Below are positions 1 through 6,213 of a stretch of DNA of 7,165 nucleotides, piece after piece. The position numbers and the translations under genes are program-made. The DNA is taken from contig JACPAP010000117.1 of NCBI GenBank assembly GCA_016180765.1, forward strand, positions 1 to 7,165, written 5' to 3'. The stretch's first letter is position 1. Each line of letters opens with the position of its first letter. Source of the stretch: Gemmatimonadota bacterium. Lineage in GTDB: Bacteria; Gemmatimonadota; Gemmatimonadetes; Gemmatimonadales; GWC2-71-9. The notes below the pieces were generated by a model. The model was not told where the DNA came from and searched no databases. It saw nothing but the letters and a program-made list of their open reading frames with translations.

Positions 1-1
1 C

Positions 2-157
2 CACCTGAAGACCCTGAGAGACGCCGGGCTGGTGCGCGACCGGCGCGACGGGCGCTGGATGTACTACGCCATCGACCCGGAGGCCGTGGCCGAGGTGGGC
101 CAGCTGCTCGGGCGCGTGGCGGCGCGACCGCAGCACCAGCTACCTGTGCTGGTGTAG
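2..157 (+). CDS. arsR: ArsR-family transcriptional repressor, C-terminal fragment (5' end outside window)
   Basis: Only the last 51 codons are visible, ending at TAG 155-157. The fragment begins inside the winged helix-turn-helix: HLKTLRDAGLVRDRRDGRW reads as the end of the recognition helix followed by the beta-hairpin wing, with MYYAIDP closing the wing. This pattern is typical of the ArsR/SmtB family of metalloid-responsive repressors, which leave DNA when As(III) or a similar thiophilic ion binds. The usual As(III)-binding cysteines lie upstream of the recognition helix in classical ArsR proteins, so the sensing site cannot be assessed here; the visible part has no Cys. The assignment to arsenic rather than another metal rests on arsM, which starts 66 bases downstream on the same strand, and on the inverted repeat between them. 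Family call is firm; the ligand is inferred. Confidence 0.85.
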   Translation, partial: HLKTLRDAGLVRDRRDGRWMYYAIDPEAVAEVGQLLGRVAARPQHQLPVLV

Positions 158-180
158 CCCGGGTGTTGTTGGGCCCGAGA

Positions 181-198
181 TATCAACCAGTCTTGATA
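181..198. promoter_or_regulatory. Candidate ArsR operator, perfect TATCAA-N6-TTGATA inverted repeat
   Basis: The 18 bases TATCAACCAGTCTTGATA are a perfect 6-bp inverted repeat with a 6-base spacer, in the 51-base gap between the repressor stop and arsM. An AT-rich dyad of this spacing is what an ArsR dimer usually recognises, and it sits where it would overlap an arsM promoter or early transcript. A weak TTGGGC at 169-174 lies 18 bases before TTGATA, but I do not see a convincing sigma70 promoter. The dyad is seen directly; binding by the neighbouring ArsR is inferred. Confidence 0.6.
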
Positions 199-210
199 CA
201 TTGTCCCCAT

Positions 211-215
211 GGGAG
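211..215 (+). promoter_or_regulatory. Shine-Dalgarno site that decides the arsM start
   Basis: GGGAG at 211-215 is 8 bases before the ATG at 224, which is ideal ribosome-binding spacing. The alternative in-frame ATG at 209 overlaps this site and has only TTGTCCCC in front of it, with no purine-rich element. This favours 224 as the start unless the mRNA is leaderless. Confidence 0.55.
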
Positions 216-223
216 CGACCGGT

Positions 224-1048
224 ATGGACCAGCCAGTGAAGTTGCGGGAAGCGGTGCGCGAGAAGTACGGCCAAGCCGCCCGCCAGGCGCGAGAGGGTGC
301 GCAGAAGGCTGAGTGCGGATGCGGCTCGTGCGGCTGCGATCCCATCACCCAGGATCTGTACCAGGCGGGCGAGACGGCCGGTCTCCCGGCGGAGGCGGTG
401 CTGGCTTCCCTCGGGTGCGGCAACCCCACGGCCTTGGCGGAGCTCCGTCCCGGCGAGGTGGTGCTGGACCTGGGCTCCGGCGGCGGCATTGACGTCCTCC
501 TCTCGGCCAAACGCGTCGGGCCAACCGGAAAAGCCTACGGCCTGGACATGACGGACGAAATGCTGGAGCTGGCCCGGGCCAACGCGCGGGCGGTCGGGGT
601 GGCCAACGTCGAATTCCTGAAAGGGGAAATCGAGCACATCCCGCTCCCCGACGACTCGATGGACGTGATCATCTCGAACTGCGTGATCAACCTGTCGGCG
701 GAGAAGCCACGGGTCCTGCGGGAAGCGTTCCGCGTGTTGCGGCCCGGCGGCCGTTTCGCCGTCTCGGACGTGGTGGTACGCGGGCCGGTGCCCCCGGAGG
801 TTCGCCGCAGCATGGAGCTCTGGGTGGGGTGCGTGGCGGGCGCGCTGGAAGAACAGGAATTCGTGCGGCTGCTGCGGGAGGTGGGCTTCGAGGATACCTC
901 GATCGAGCCGACCAGGATTTACCAGCTGGAGGACGCGCTGGCGCTCTTAGCGGAGGCGGGGATGGACGCGGACGCGATCGGACCGGCCGTGGACGGGCGG
1001 TTCATGGCGGCGTTCGTGCGAGCCCGAAAGCCTGGCGGCGTGCGCTGA
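224..1048 (+). CDS. arsM: Arsenite S-adenosylmethionine methyltransferase ArsM
   Basis: Cytosolic enzyme that methylates As(III) with S-adenosylmethionine to mono-, di- and volatile trimethylated arsenicals. From ATG 224 it has 274 residues, the usual length of bacterial ArsM; ATG 209 would add five residues but has no ribosome-binding site. The SAM-binding glycine loop LDLGSGGGID is at residues 81-90, with an acidic residue in YGLDMTDEM for the ribose. The three cysteines that mark the family are present: Cys65 in SLGCGNP, Cys153 in SNCVINLS and Cys203 in WVGCVAGAL, equivalent to Cys72, Cys174 and Cys224 of the Cyanidioschyzon enzyme. The N-terminal region carries an additional cluster, CGCGSCGC at residues 31-38, where most relatives have a short Cys pair; one of these probably serves as the fourth conserved Cys. 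The gene follows arsR and a candidate operator, so arsenic-induced expression is likely. The final two codons and the stop lie in a long palindrome shared with the convergent gene. Confidence 0.95.
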   Translation: MDQPVKLREAVREKYGQAARQAREGAQKAECGCGSCGCDPITQDLYQAGETAGLPAEAVLASLGCGNPTALAELRPGEVVLDLGSGGGIDVLLSAKRVGPTGKAYGLDMTDEMLELARANARAVGVANVEFLKGEIEHIPLPDDSMDVIISNCVINLSAEKPRVLREAFRVLRPGGRFAVSDVVVRGPVPPEVRRSMELWVGCVAGALEEQEFVRLLREVGFEDTSIEPTRIYQLEDALALLAEAGMDADAIGPAVDGRFMAAFVRARKPGGVR

Positions 1049-1169
1049 GAGCGGGCGTGGGTCCCCAGAGCGCGCGTCAGTGGAGCGCGCGCCTTGGAAA
1101 CTCCTTTCGTCTGCGGCGCGCGCGGAACTGCTAGCGCGCGTCGGGGACCCACGCCCACTCTCAGCGCAC
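1040..1169. repeat. Long near-perfect palindrome between convergent genes, probable bidirectional terminator or mobile palindromic element
   Basis: Arms 1040-1066 and 1143-1169 are inverted copies matching at 26 of 27 bases; the only difference is C1052 against A1157. Pairing continues inward: GCGCGC near 1070-1076 with 1134-1140, CAGT 1078-1081 with ACTG 1127-1130, and a perfect 9-bp GCGCGCGCC (1085-1093) with GGCGCGCGC (1115-1123), leaving a 21-base loop at 1094-1114. The arms include the last two codons and stop of arsM and, on the other strand, of the convergent methyltransferase, so both proteins end in Val-Arg. No T-tract follows either arm, so it is not a classical intrinsic terminator, although such a stem could still stop transcription in both directions. 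The single mismatch becomes a U-G wobble in minus-strand RNA. The structure is seen directly; its role is inferred. Confidence 0.75.
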
Positions 1170-1916
1170 CCCCACCCGCCCTTTGAGCGGCCAGCGTAGC
1201 ACGCGCGGCACCGTGGGGTCGCCCCACAGCGGCGCGATCGCTGCGATCAACGGAGGCAGCGGGTCTCTCCCCACGGCCTGCCGGTAGCGCCGGATCGCCG
1301 ACCAGGTGTCGAGGTAGCCGGCGAGCTGGTCGGGCGTGAACTCCTGCTCCATGGTGCACTGCGGAAAAGGAAGCTCCTCGAACGGAAACGGCAGGTCTCG
1401 ATACCCGGCCCGAACGTTCCGCCGCTCCGGCGCCCAGTACGGGCCCACGGTCTCGTGAGCAAACCGGTCAATCAAGGCATCGATCCCGGGGTCCACCCGG
1501 GCCAGATCGTAACACCACACCGCGACCACACCACCGGGGCGGAGCACCCGGCGCGCCTCGGCGAAGAAGGCCTCCACGTCGAACCAGTGAAGCGCCTGGG
1601 CCACGGTCACCAGGTCCACCGCCGCAGTCGCCAGGCTGCTCCGCGTTTCCAGGCTCCGCCCGTACCTGACCCGCGGATGGCGCTCGGCATGCGCGAGCTG
1701 CTGAGCACTGGCGTCGGTGGCCACGACGCGCTGAAAGTGGGCCGCCAGTCCCACGGCGGCCTGGCCGTTCCCGGTGCCGCAGTCCCACGCGAGGCGAGGG
1801 CTGGGCGCCAGCTCCGCCAGGGCCCGGAACAACGCGGCGGGATAGCGCGGGCGGAAGCGCGCGTATTCCGCCGCGCGGTCGGAGAAGTAGTCCTTGAAAT
1901 AGGGACCGTCGCTCAT
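1161..1916 (-). CDS. Class I SAM-dependent methyltransferase (methyltransferase type 11, Tmt1/Crg1-like)
   Basis: The protein has 251 residues from ATG 1916 to TGA 1161. The opening YFSDRAAEYARFRPRYP resembles trans-aconitate methyltransferase-like and Crg1-like proteins, where a Tyr-Arg-Pro-Tyr-Pro segment precedes the Rossmann core. Motif I is WDCGTGNGQ at residues 44-52, the acidic residue closing strand 2 is Asp68 in VATDAS, AQALHWFD at 106-113 is the characteristic post-II segment of this subfamily, and RVLRPGGVVAVW at 123-134 is motif III. The substrate cannot be read from sequence; small acids or lipids are possible. The same frame stays open upstream to 2171, but that region is rich in Arg and Pro, overlaps the next gene and lacks family similarity, so 1916 is chosen despite having no clear ribosome-binding site. 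It is 52 bases downstream of the haem lipoprotein gene and convergent with arsM. Nothing shows a role in arsenic metabolism. Confidence 0.88.
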   Translation of the reverse strand: MSDGPYFKDYFSDRAAEYARFRPRYPAALFRALAELAPSPRLAWDCGTGNGQAAVGLAAHFQRVVATDASAQQLAHAERHPRVRYGRSLETRSSLATAAVDLVTVAQALHWFDVEAFFAEARRVLRPGGVVAVWCYDLARVDPGIDALIDRFAHETVGPYWAPERRNVRAGYRDLPFPFEELPFPQCTMEQEFTPDQLAGYLDTWSAIRRYRQAVGRDPLPPLIAAIAPLWGDPTVPRVLRWPLKGRVGVR

Positions 1917-1968
1917 AGAGCGGCCCGGCGCGTGCCGGTCCGAGGCCGGCGAGCCGCGACCGCGAGAG

Positions 1969-2568
1969 CTAGGGCCGGGGCGGGAGCGGCACCCGCACCG
2001 ACACCGCGCCGCGAAGATCGCCAACGGCGTACCCGGTGGCACGGTCTTCCGGATAGCGCTGGGCCAGCACGGCGCGTACCTCGGGGATGAAGGTCGCGGG
2101 ATCGCCGTGGCAGGCCAAGCACCGTCGGTCCACCAGAATCGGGCGCAGGTATTGCAGCTCGTACGTGCCATCCGGCGCGCGGATGACCTCCACGAACTCC
2201 TCCGGCAGCGTGCCCGCCTGGTGCGCCTCCGCCAGTTGCTCCAGCCAGCGGCGCTCGAGCGCGTCCGGGGTGTCGTCCACGTTGCGGACCCGATCGCTCA
2301 CGCGACGAATGTAGATGCCGTTCTTCCAGTGTCGCAGGGTCCGCACCTGTGCCGAGTCGGCGCAGACCTGGATGGCCAGGGCGGGGCCGCCCCGCTCGAT
2401 CGCAGGCGCGAGCAGGCCCATCAGCTCTTCGCCCAAGGAGTCCGCCACGGCCCGCGCGACCTGAACGGTCGCCGAATCCGCCGCGGGCATCTGCACCGGG
2501 GCGCGCTGATCCTGCCGGCAGGCTGCCGCCAGCACCGCAACGCCCACCCACCAAGCCCGGGACGCCAT
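1969..2568 (-). CDS. Tll0287-like (DUF3365) c-type haem lipoprotein
   Basis: From ATG 2568 the product has 199 residues. MASRAWWVGVAVLAAAC is a short lipoprotein signal peptide with lipobox LAAAC and lipidated Cys17, so the mature protein should be membrane-anchored outside the cytoplasm. The remainder matches the Tll0287-like domain: a helical segment at about residues 35-75, IRRVSDRVRN at 87-96 followed by a Pro-Asp-containing turn, CLACHG at 150-155 as a covalent haem-c site (Cys150, Cys153, His154), and GDLRGAVSV near the C-terminus. Family members are small PAS-like haem sensors or electron carriers, sometimes fused to signalling modules; here the domain stands alone. A TTG at 2580 would add four residues, but the lipobox suits the ATG. 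The gene lies 60 bases after the membrane protein and 52 bases before the methyltransferase gene, in the same direction. The domain is confidently recognised; the role (redox sensing or electron transfer) is inferred. Confidence 0.88.
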   Translation of the reverse strand: MASRAWWVGVAVLAAACRQDQRAPVQMPAADSATVQVARAVADSLGEELMGLLAPAIERGGPALAIQVCADSAQVRTLRHWKNGIYIRRVSDRVRNVDDTPDALERRWLEQLAEAHQAGTLPEEFVEVIRAPDGTYELQYLRPILVDRRCLACHGDPATFIPEVRAVLAQRYPEDRATGYAVGDLRGAVSVRVPLPPRP

Positions 2569-2628
2569 ACTGGCGTCCAACGTAGGCCGGCGTTCTTGGC
2601 GGAATCGCTATGGGAATGATGAAGCGAT

Positions 2629-3123
2629 CTATAGGCAGCGCCAGGAGGCTGCGACCGCGGCGTACCCGATCCGGGGGAGCACCTGCTGGGCGGCGAGAAC
2701 CAGCCCCCAGAAGATGACCATCAGCGACGTGACGTGCGCCACCCCCATTCGGAGCTTCCAGGACGACAGGCTGCCCCACCCGCCGGCCACGAGCACGGCC
2801 GCCACGGCGGCCAGATACAGGTACAGGCGGAAACCGCAGGCGTGCGCGTAGGGCCACTGGGTCATGACGGCGCCGGCCACCACTCCGAGACCGACCCGGA
2901 GCCACACGCCCAGCTTATCGCGAGCCGTCGGCTCGCGGCGCTCGCTGATGGCGGCCCCGCCCGGAGTCGTGACGATGCCCGGCCGGACACCGGACACGGG
3001 GGGCGACGACGGACTGGACCCCCGGAGCGTGGGATCAGCCCCCGGCAGCTGCTTGAGCAGCCGGTCCACCTCCCTCGACATGCCGTCCAGGGGATCGTCT
3101 GATGGGGAGGGGCTCTTGGCCAT
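2629..3123 (-). CDS. Hypothetical membrane protein with three predicted transmembrane helices
   Basis: The 164-residue protein is not one I recognise by name. The first 70 residues are hydrophilic and rich in Ser, Pro and Gly, with a short amphipathic stretch MSREVDRLLKQL at 15-26 and a disordered-looking linker. Three hydrophobic helices follow at about 72-89, 98-116 and 127-148, and the protein ends with a short tail that includes PRIGYA. No catalytic motif is visible. The start at ATG 3123 has AGAGG 11 bases upstream, a little far but usable. It begins 25 bases after the S9 peptidase stop and precedes the haem lipoprotein by 60 bases, consistent with an operon. A small inner-membrane accessory protein is possible; no function can be assigned from sequence. 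Confidence 0.8.
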   Translation of the reverse strand: MAKSPSPSDDPLDGMSREVDRLLKQLPGADPTLRGSSPSSPPVSGVRPGIVTTPGGAAISERREPTARDKLGVWLRVGLGVVAGAVMTQWPYAHACGFRLYLYLAAVAAVLVAGGWGSLSSWKLRMGVAHVTSLMVIFWGLVLAAQQVLPRIGYAAVAASWRCL

Positions 3124-3148
3124 GTGAACAAGGTCCTCTCGGAGAACC

Positions 3149-5470
3149 CTACGCGCCAGGGTCTCGGGAGGTTTTCGGGCCAGGTCGCAGCGTTTCTTCG
3201 AACAGGTTCAGGATGCGCCGGTACTCGTCGGTCCAGCTGTCATTGCGGCGGAATCCGTGCGGCTCCACCGGATAGATGGCGACCTCCCAGTTCTCTTTGC
3301 CCAGCTCGATCAGCCGCTGGACCAGCCGCGCCGTGTCCTGGAAGTGCACGTTGTCGTCCACCATGCCGTGACAGATGAGCAGCCACCCGGTGAGATTCTG
3401 CGCGAAGTAAATCGGCGACGACCGCCGGTACGCCAGCGTGTCTGATTGGGGCGGGTTGAGAATGCGTCCGGTGTACCCGTGATTGTAGTGGGCCCAGTCG
3501 GTCACGGGGCGCAGCGCGGCGCCGGCCGCGAACACGCCGGGCTGGGTGAACATGGCCATCAGGGTGATGAACCCGCCGTAACTCCCCCCATAGATGCCAA
3601 TCTTGGTCGAGTCCACGCCCATAGTCTTCACCAGCCAGCGCGCCCCATCCACCTGGTCGTCCAGATCCTTGCCTCCCATGTGCCGGTAGATGGCGGTGCG
3701 CCAGTCACGGCCCTGCCCCGCGCTCCCGCGATAGTCTAGGTCCAGCACGGTGTAGCCCTTGGAGGCGAGCAGGTGGTGGAACATGTACTCGCGGTAGTAG
3801 CTGGACCACCACTGGTGCACGTTCTGGAGATAGCCCGCGCCGTGTACGAAGATCACCGCCGCGCGATTGGATGGGACGCCCATCGGCCGATACAGGCGCG
3901 CCGGTACCTGGGCGCCGTCCCGCGCGGGGATCATCACGATCTCCGGCTTGATCCAGGCGAAGCTGCGCCATTCCGCCGTAGTGCTCTCGGTCACCTGGCG
4001 CATCTCGGCGCCGGCTCGGTTGGGCTGGAAATAGAGCTCGGGCGGATGGTTCGACGTCGAGTGCAGCACCGCCAGCGTCCTGCCGTCGGGTGAGAGCACC
4101 ACGTCCTGGCGTCCCTCGGCGGAGGTGAGCCGCGTCTTCCGGCCGGTGGCCACGTCCAGCGCGTAGAAATGCACCTGTCCGAAGTCGCCTTGGTTGGTGT
4201 GCAGGTAGAATGTCTTACGGTCCGGCGATAGCGTGACGTCCTGCACCTCCCACTGCCCGCTGGTGAGCGCCTTAGGCGGGCCGCCCGCGGCCGAGACGGT
4301 GTAGAGGTGCGCGTAGCCGGTCTCTTCGCTGCCGTAGTAGATGGTCTCGCCATCGCCCAGCCAGCCGGTCCACGCGCCGAGGCCCAGGAACCCCGTGCCC
4401 AGCCACGCGTCATCGTGCCGGTGCACCACGGTGCGGGTTTCGAGCGACGGCAGGTCCACCACGACCAGCCAGTCGTCCTTGAAGTCGTCCGTCCCGATCC
4501 ACACCAGCGCGTGGCGCGAGTTGGAAGCGAACCCCACCGGCTGGGCGTCCTGCGGCGCCGTGGTGACTTTCGCCAGCGAGTCCACCCACCATACCTTGCC
4601 GGTCATCAGCTCGATCAGGGCCGTACGCTGATCGCCCTGATCGTCGCCCACCTTGGTCCGGATCTGCTGGGTCTCCACGTATCCCGACTCGGTGACCCAG
4701 ACCGGCATCTCCACTCTACGCCCCTCGGCGCTATCGCCGCGGGCGCGTTGGGATACGCGCACCAGCGCGAAGCGTCCGTCCGGAGACACCTCGATCTGGC
4801 TCGCGGTCTCGCGCTCGCCGAGGTACATGGGCTTGGCCGCGGTCGTGTCCGTGTCGGCCCGGAGCGCCTGCTGCGCCACCTGGCGCCGGATGAAGTCGAA
4901 CAACTCGCGTTGCTGGTCTTGCAGGAAGTCTTTTTGCCCGGTGGGCTCGGCCGGCTTCCTCGGTGACGGGCCTCGGCGAATGTCCGTGACCTGCGCCAAG
5001 CGGCCGTCCACCAGATCGAGCGACCACGCGTTACCGTCGCGCGTGAAGTACACCGTCCGCCCGTCCGCTGACCACGAGGGAGAGGATTCCCCACCCTGCG
5101 TCTGGGTGAGGCGTCGCTTGGCGCCGGCCCGATCCACGATCCACAGGTCCCCCTTCAGGACCACGATCCGGCTTCGGAGATCGGGCGACCAGACGCCGGT
5201 CATGGCGATGGTGTCCACCGCGAGCCGGGGCAGGCGCTCCGGCTCGCCGCCGGTCACCAGGACGCGGTAGTCCTGATCCAGCGTATCCACGCCGGGGCTC
5301 CGCCAGCGGAAGTAGACGTACCGGCCGTCCGCCGAGAACCGGAGGTTGGACGGGGACGTGCCGACCAGGTCCGGGCCCCGCATGATGCTCGGGACGGTGA
5401 GCTGGAACTCCTGGGCGGCCGTGGCTGCCGGCGCCAGGGCCAGCGGCACAACGCAGATCCAACCACGCAT
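3149..5470 (-). CDS. Secreted S9 family peptidase (DPP4 / prolyl oligopeptidase-like)
   Basis: Full-length serine peptidase of 773 residues with an N-terminal signal peptide, MRGWICVVPLALAPAATAA, with likely cleavage near residue 19 before QEF, so it acts outside the cytoplasm. Residues of about 20-500 form a beta-propeller with repeated SPDGR/SADGR-type blades (for example at 45-49, 134-137, 229-233 and 460-464). SEETGY at 381-386 contains a Glu pair that may help hold the substrate N-terminus, as in dipeptidyl peptidase IV. The C-terminal alpha/beta hydrolase domain has FVHGAGY at 541-547 and the triad Ser630 in GGSYGG, Asp705 in HGMVDDNVHFQD and His738 in EPHGFRR. These proteins cleave dipeptides or short oligopeptides, often after Pro, to scavenge protein-derived nutrients. 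GAGG at 5479-5482, 8 bases upstream, supports the start; a small 5-bp dyad (5487-5500) lies just before it. Exact specificity is not readable. Confidence 0.95.
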   Translation of the reverse strand: MRGWICVVPLALAPAATAAQEFQLTVPSIMRGPDLVGTSPSNLRFSADGRYVYFRWRSPGVDTLDQDYRVLVTGGEPERLPRLAVDTIAMTGVWSPDLRSRIVVLKGDLWIVDRAGAKRRLTQTQGGESSPSWSADGRTVYFTRDGNAWSLDLVDGRLAQVTDIRRGPSPRKPAEPTGQKDFLQDQQRELFDFIRRQVAQQALRADTDTTAAKPMYLGERETASQIEVSPDGRFALVRVSQRARGDSAEGRRVEMPVWVTESGYVETQQIRTKVGDDQGDQRTALIELMTGKVWWVDSLAKVTTAPQDAQPVGFASNSRHALVWIGTDDFKDDWLVVVDLPSLETRTVVHRHDDAWLGTGFLGLGAWTGWLGDGETIYYGSEETGYAHLYTVSAAGGPPKALTSGQWEVQDVTLSPDRKTFYLHTNQGDFGQVHFYALDVATGRKTRLTSAEGRQDVVLSPDGRTLAVLHSTSNHPPELYFQPNRAGAEMRQVTESTTAEWRSFAWIKPEIVMIPARDGAQVPARLYRPMGVPSNRAAVIFVHGAGYLQNVHQWWSSYYREYMFHHLLASKGYTVLDLDYRGSAGQGRDWRTAIYRHMGGKDLDDQVDGARWLVKTMGVDSTKIGIYGGSYGGFITLMAMFTQPGVFAAGAALRPVTDWAHYNHGYTGRILNPPQSDTLAYRRSSPIYFAQNLTGWLLICHGMVDDNVHFQDTARLVQRLIELGKENWEVAIYPVEPHGFRRNDSWTDEYRRILNLFEETLRPGPKTSRDPGA

Positions 5471-5542
5471 CAGGTACGCCTCGCTGGTCAGTAGGCTGAC
5501 AGAAATGGGATCAGGGATAAGGCAACTCGCATGCGTGATACC

Positions 5543-6086
5543 TCAGAGCCGCAAGAGCCGAAACGCATGGGTCCACCGGTTCTCGAGGAATCCCGGGATG
5601 CACCAGAGTTGGCAGAGCGGCTCGATGGCACGGGCGGCGGCGGCCGTGCCCATGTCGGCCGGCTCCCAACCGAACTGTTGGATGATCCTCGAGACCAGCC
5701 GTTTCGCGTCCGCATCGTTCCCACAGTAGAACATCGTGGGCATCCCGCCCGGGAACGACGGATGGACCATGAACGCGTTGCCCACCGTCCTCGGGCGGTT
5801 CGTCGCTGATCGGGTTCGTGGTGTCCATCACGACCTTGCCCGTCAAATGCTTCGCGCCCGCCAACTTCAGGGCTCCTTCGCCGGCGCGCCCCTGTACCGC
5901 GAGCACCAACGCCTCTGCCCAGGCCGCCACGTCGGCAAAGGTGCCGCTCGGGATGCCACTGGCGGACGAGAACTCCGCCAGCTTCGCCGGCGACCGGCTG
6001 CCGATCCGAACCTCGTAGCCGTGTTTTCGCAAGCCCATCGCAAGAACCTGGCCGACGGGCCCCGAGCCCAGAACACCGAATCTCAT
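5543..6086 (-). pseudogene. COG2085-type NADP-binding oxidoreductase (F420-reductase-like) with internal deletion and frameshift
   Basis: ATG 6086 is preceded by GAGG at 6093-6096 with 6-base spacing and begins MRFGVLGSGPVGQVLAMGL, a Rossmann nucleotide-binding loop, followed by IGSRSP at 28-33, an NADPH-type phosphate-binding pattern. The similarity runs to DTTNPISDEPPEDG at about residue 100 (base 5787). It resumes in another frame at base 5785 with VGNAFMVHPSFPGG, then FGWEPADMG, AARAIEPLCQLWCIPGF and a terminal THAFRLLRL, stop at 5543. These are the conserved C-terminal motifs of NADPH-dependent F420 reductase-like proteins. The stretch of roughly 35 residues that relatives have between the two parts, including LDESLMERL-like and KAFNS-like motifs, is missing, and the join shifts the frame. 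Read without correction, the first frame runs to a stop at 5511 with a nonsense tail. It is non-functional if real; otherwise an assembly or sequencing error. The family comparison is from memory. Confidence 0.8.
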
Positions 6087-6105
6087 GTCAATCCTCGCTC
6101 CCGAT

Positions 6106-6192
6106 ATTCACCGCAGAGTCCGCAGAGATGGGTTAGGGTTGGTCTCACACAACAACACCCTCTCTGCGGTCTCTGCGTGCTCCGCGGTGAAT
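6106..6192. repeat. Palindromic intergenic repeat built from 9-base units
   Basis: Outer arms 6106-6118 and 6180-6192 pair at 12 of 13 positions, and an inner stem CCGCAGAGA (6120-6128) pairs perfectly with TCTCTGCGG (6161-6169). The right arm consists of three 9-base units (6161-6169, 6170-6178, 6179-6187), the left arm of two (6111-6119, 6120-6128), so one unit loops out. It fills most of the 127-base gap between the two minus-strand genes. Five T at 6195-6199 follow it on the plus strand, but no plus-strand gene ends nearby. Repeats of this CGCAGAG type occur between genes in many environmental genomes. A terminator or REP-like role is inferred. Confidence 0.7.
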
Positions 6193-6213
6193 CATTTTTC
6201 GGTAATGGCGAAT

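Noticed and set aside
1917..2171. N-terminal extension of the methyltransferase frame
   Set aside because: The extra 85 residues lie inside the haem lipoprotein gene in another frame and have no family similarity; the family-like start is ATG 1916.
2604..2628. ATCGCT / AGCGAT 6-bp inverted repeat between the membrane protein and lipoprotein genes
   Set aside because: The stem is short with a 13-base loop and no T-tract; such a dyad is expected by chance at this length.
1913..2905. A 330-codon open frame on the minus strand across the lipoprotein and membrane protein genes
   Set aside because: It is Gly/Arg/Pro/Ala-rich with no recognisable motif, and both overlapped frames encode proteins with signal, haem or transmembrane features. 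It is a high-GC shadow.
4307..4966. A 219-codon plus-strand open frame opposite the S9 peptidase
   Set aside because: It is antisense to a well-supported peptidase beta-propeller and shows only His/Arg/Leu-rich low-complexity composition.
5511..5786. Tail of the first oxidoreductase frame after the deletion junction
   Set aside because: Arg/His/Gly-rich sequence with no family match, while the other frame gives all conserved C-terminal motifs.
6195..6199. T5 run after the palindrome on the plus strand, resembling an intrinsic terminator
   Set aside because: No plus-strand gene is present upstream within several kilobases, so a plus-direction terminator has no evident client.
6083..6213. Continuation of the S9 peptidase frame past the frameshift, overlapping the repeat and the next gene's start
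   Set aside because: This is nonsense translation after the one-base shift; the true C-terminus with Asp and His is in the alternative frame ending at 6214.
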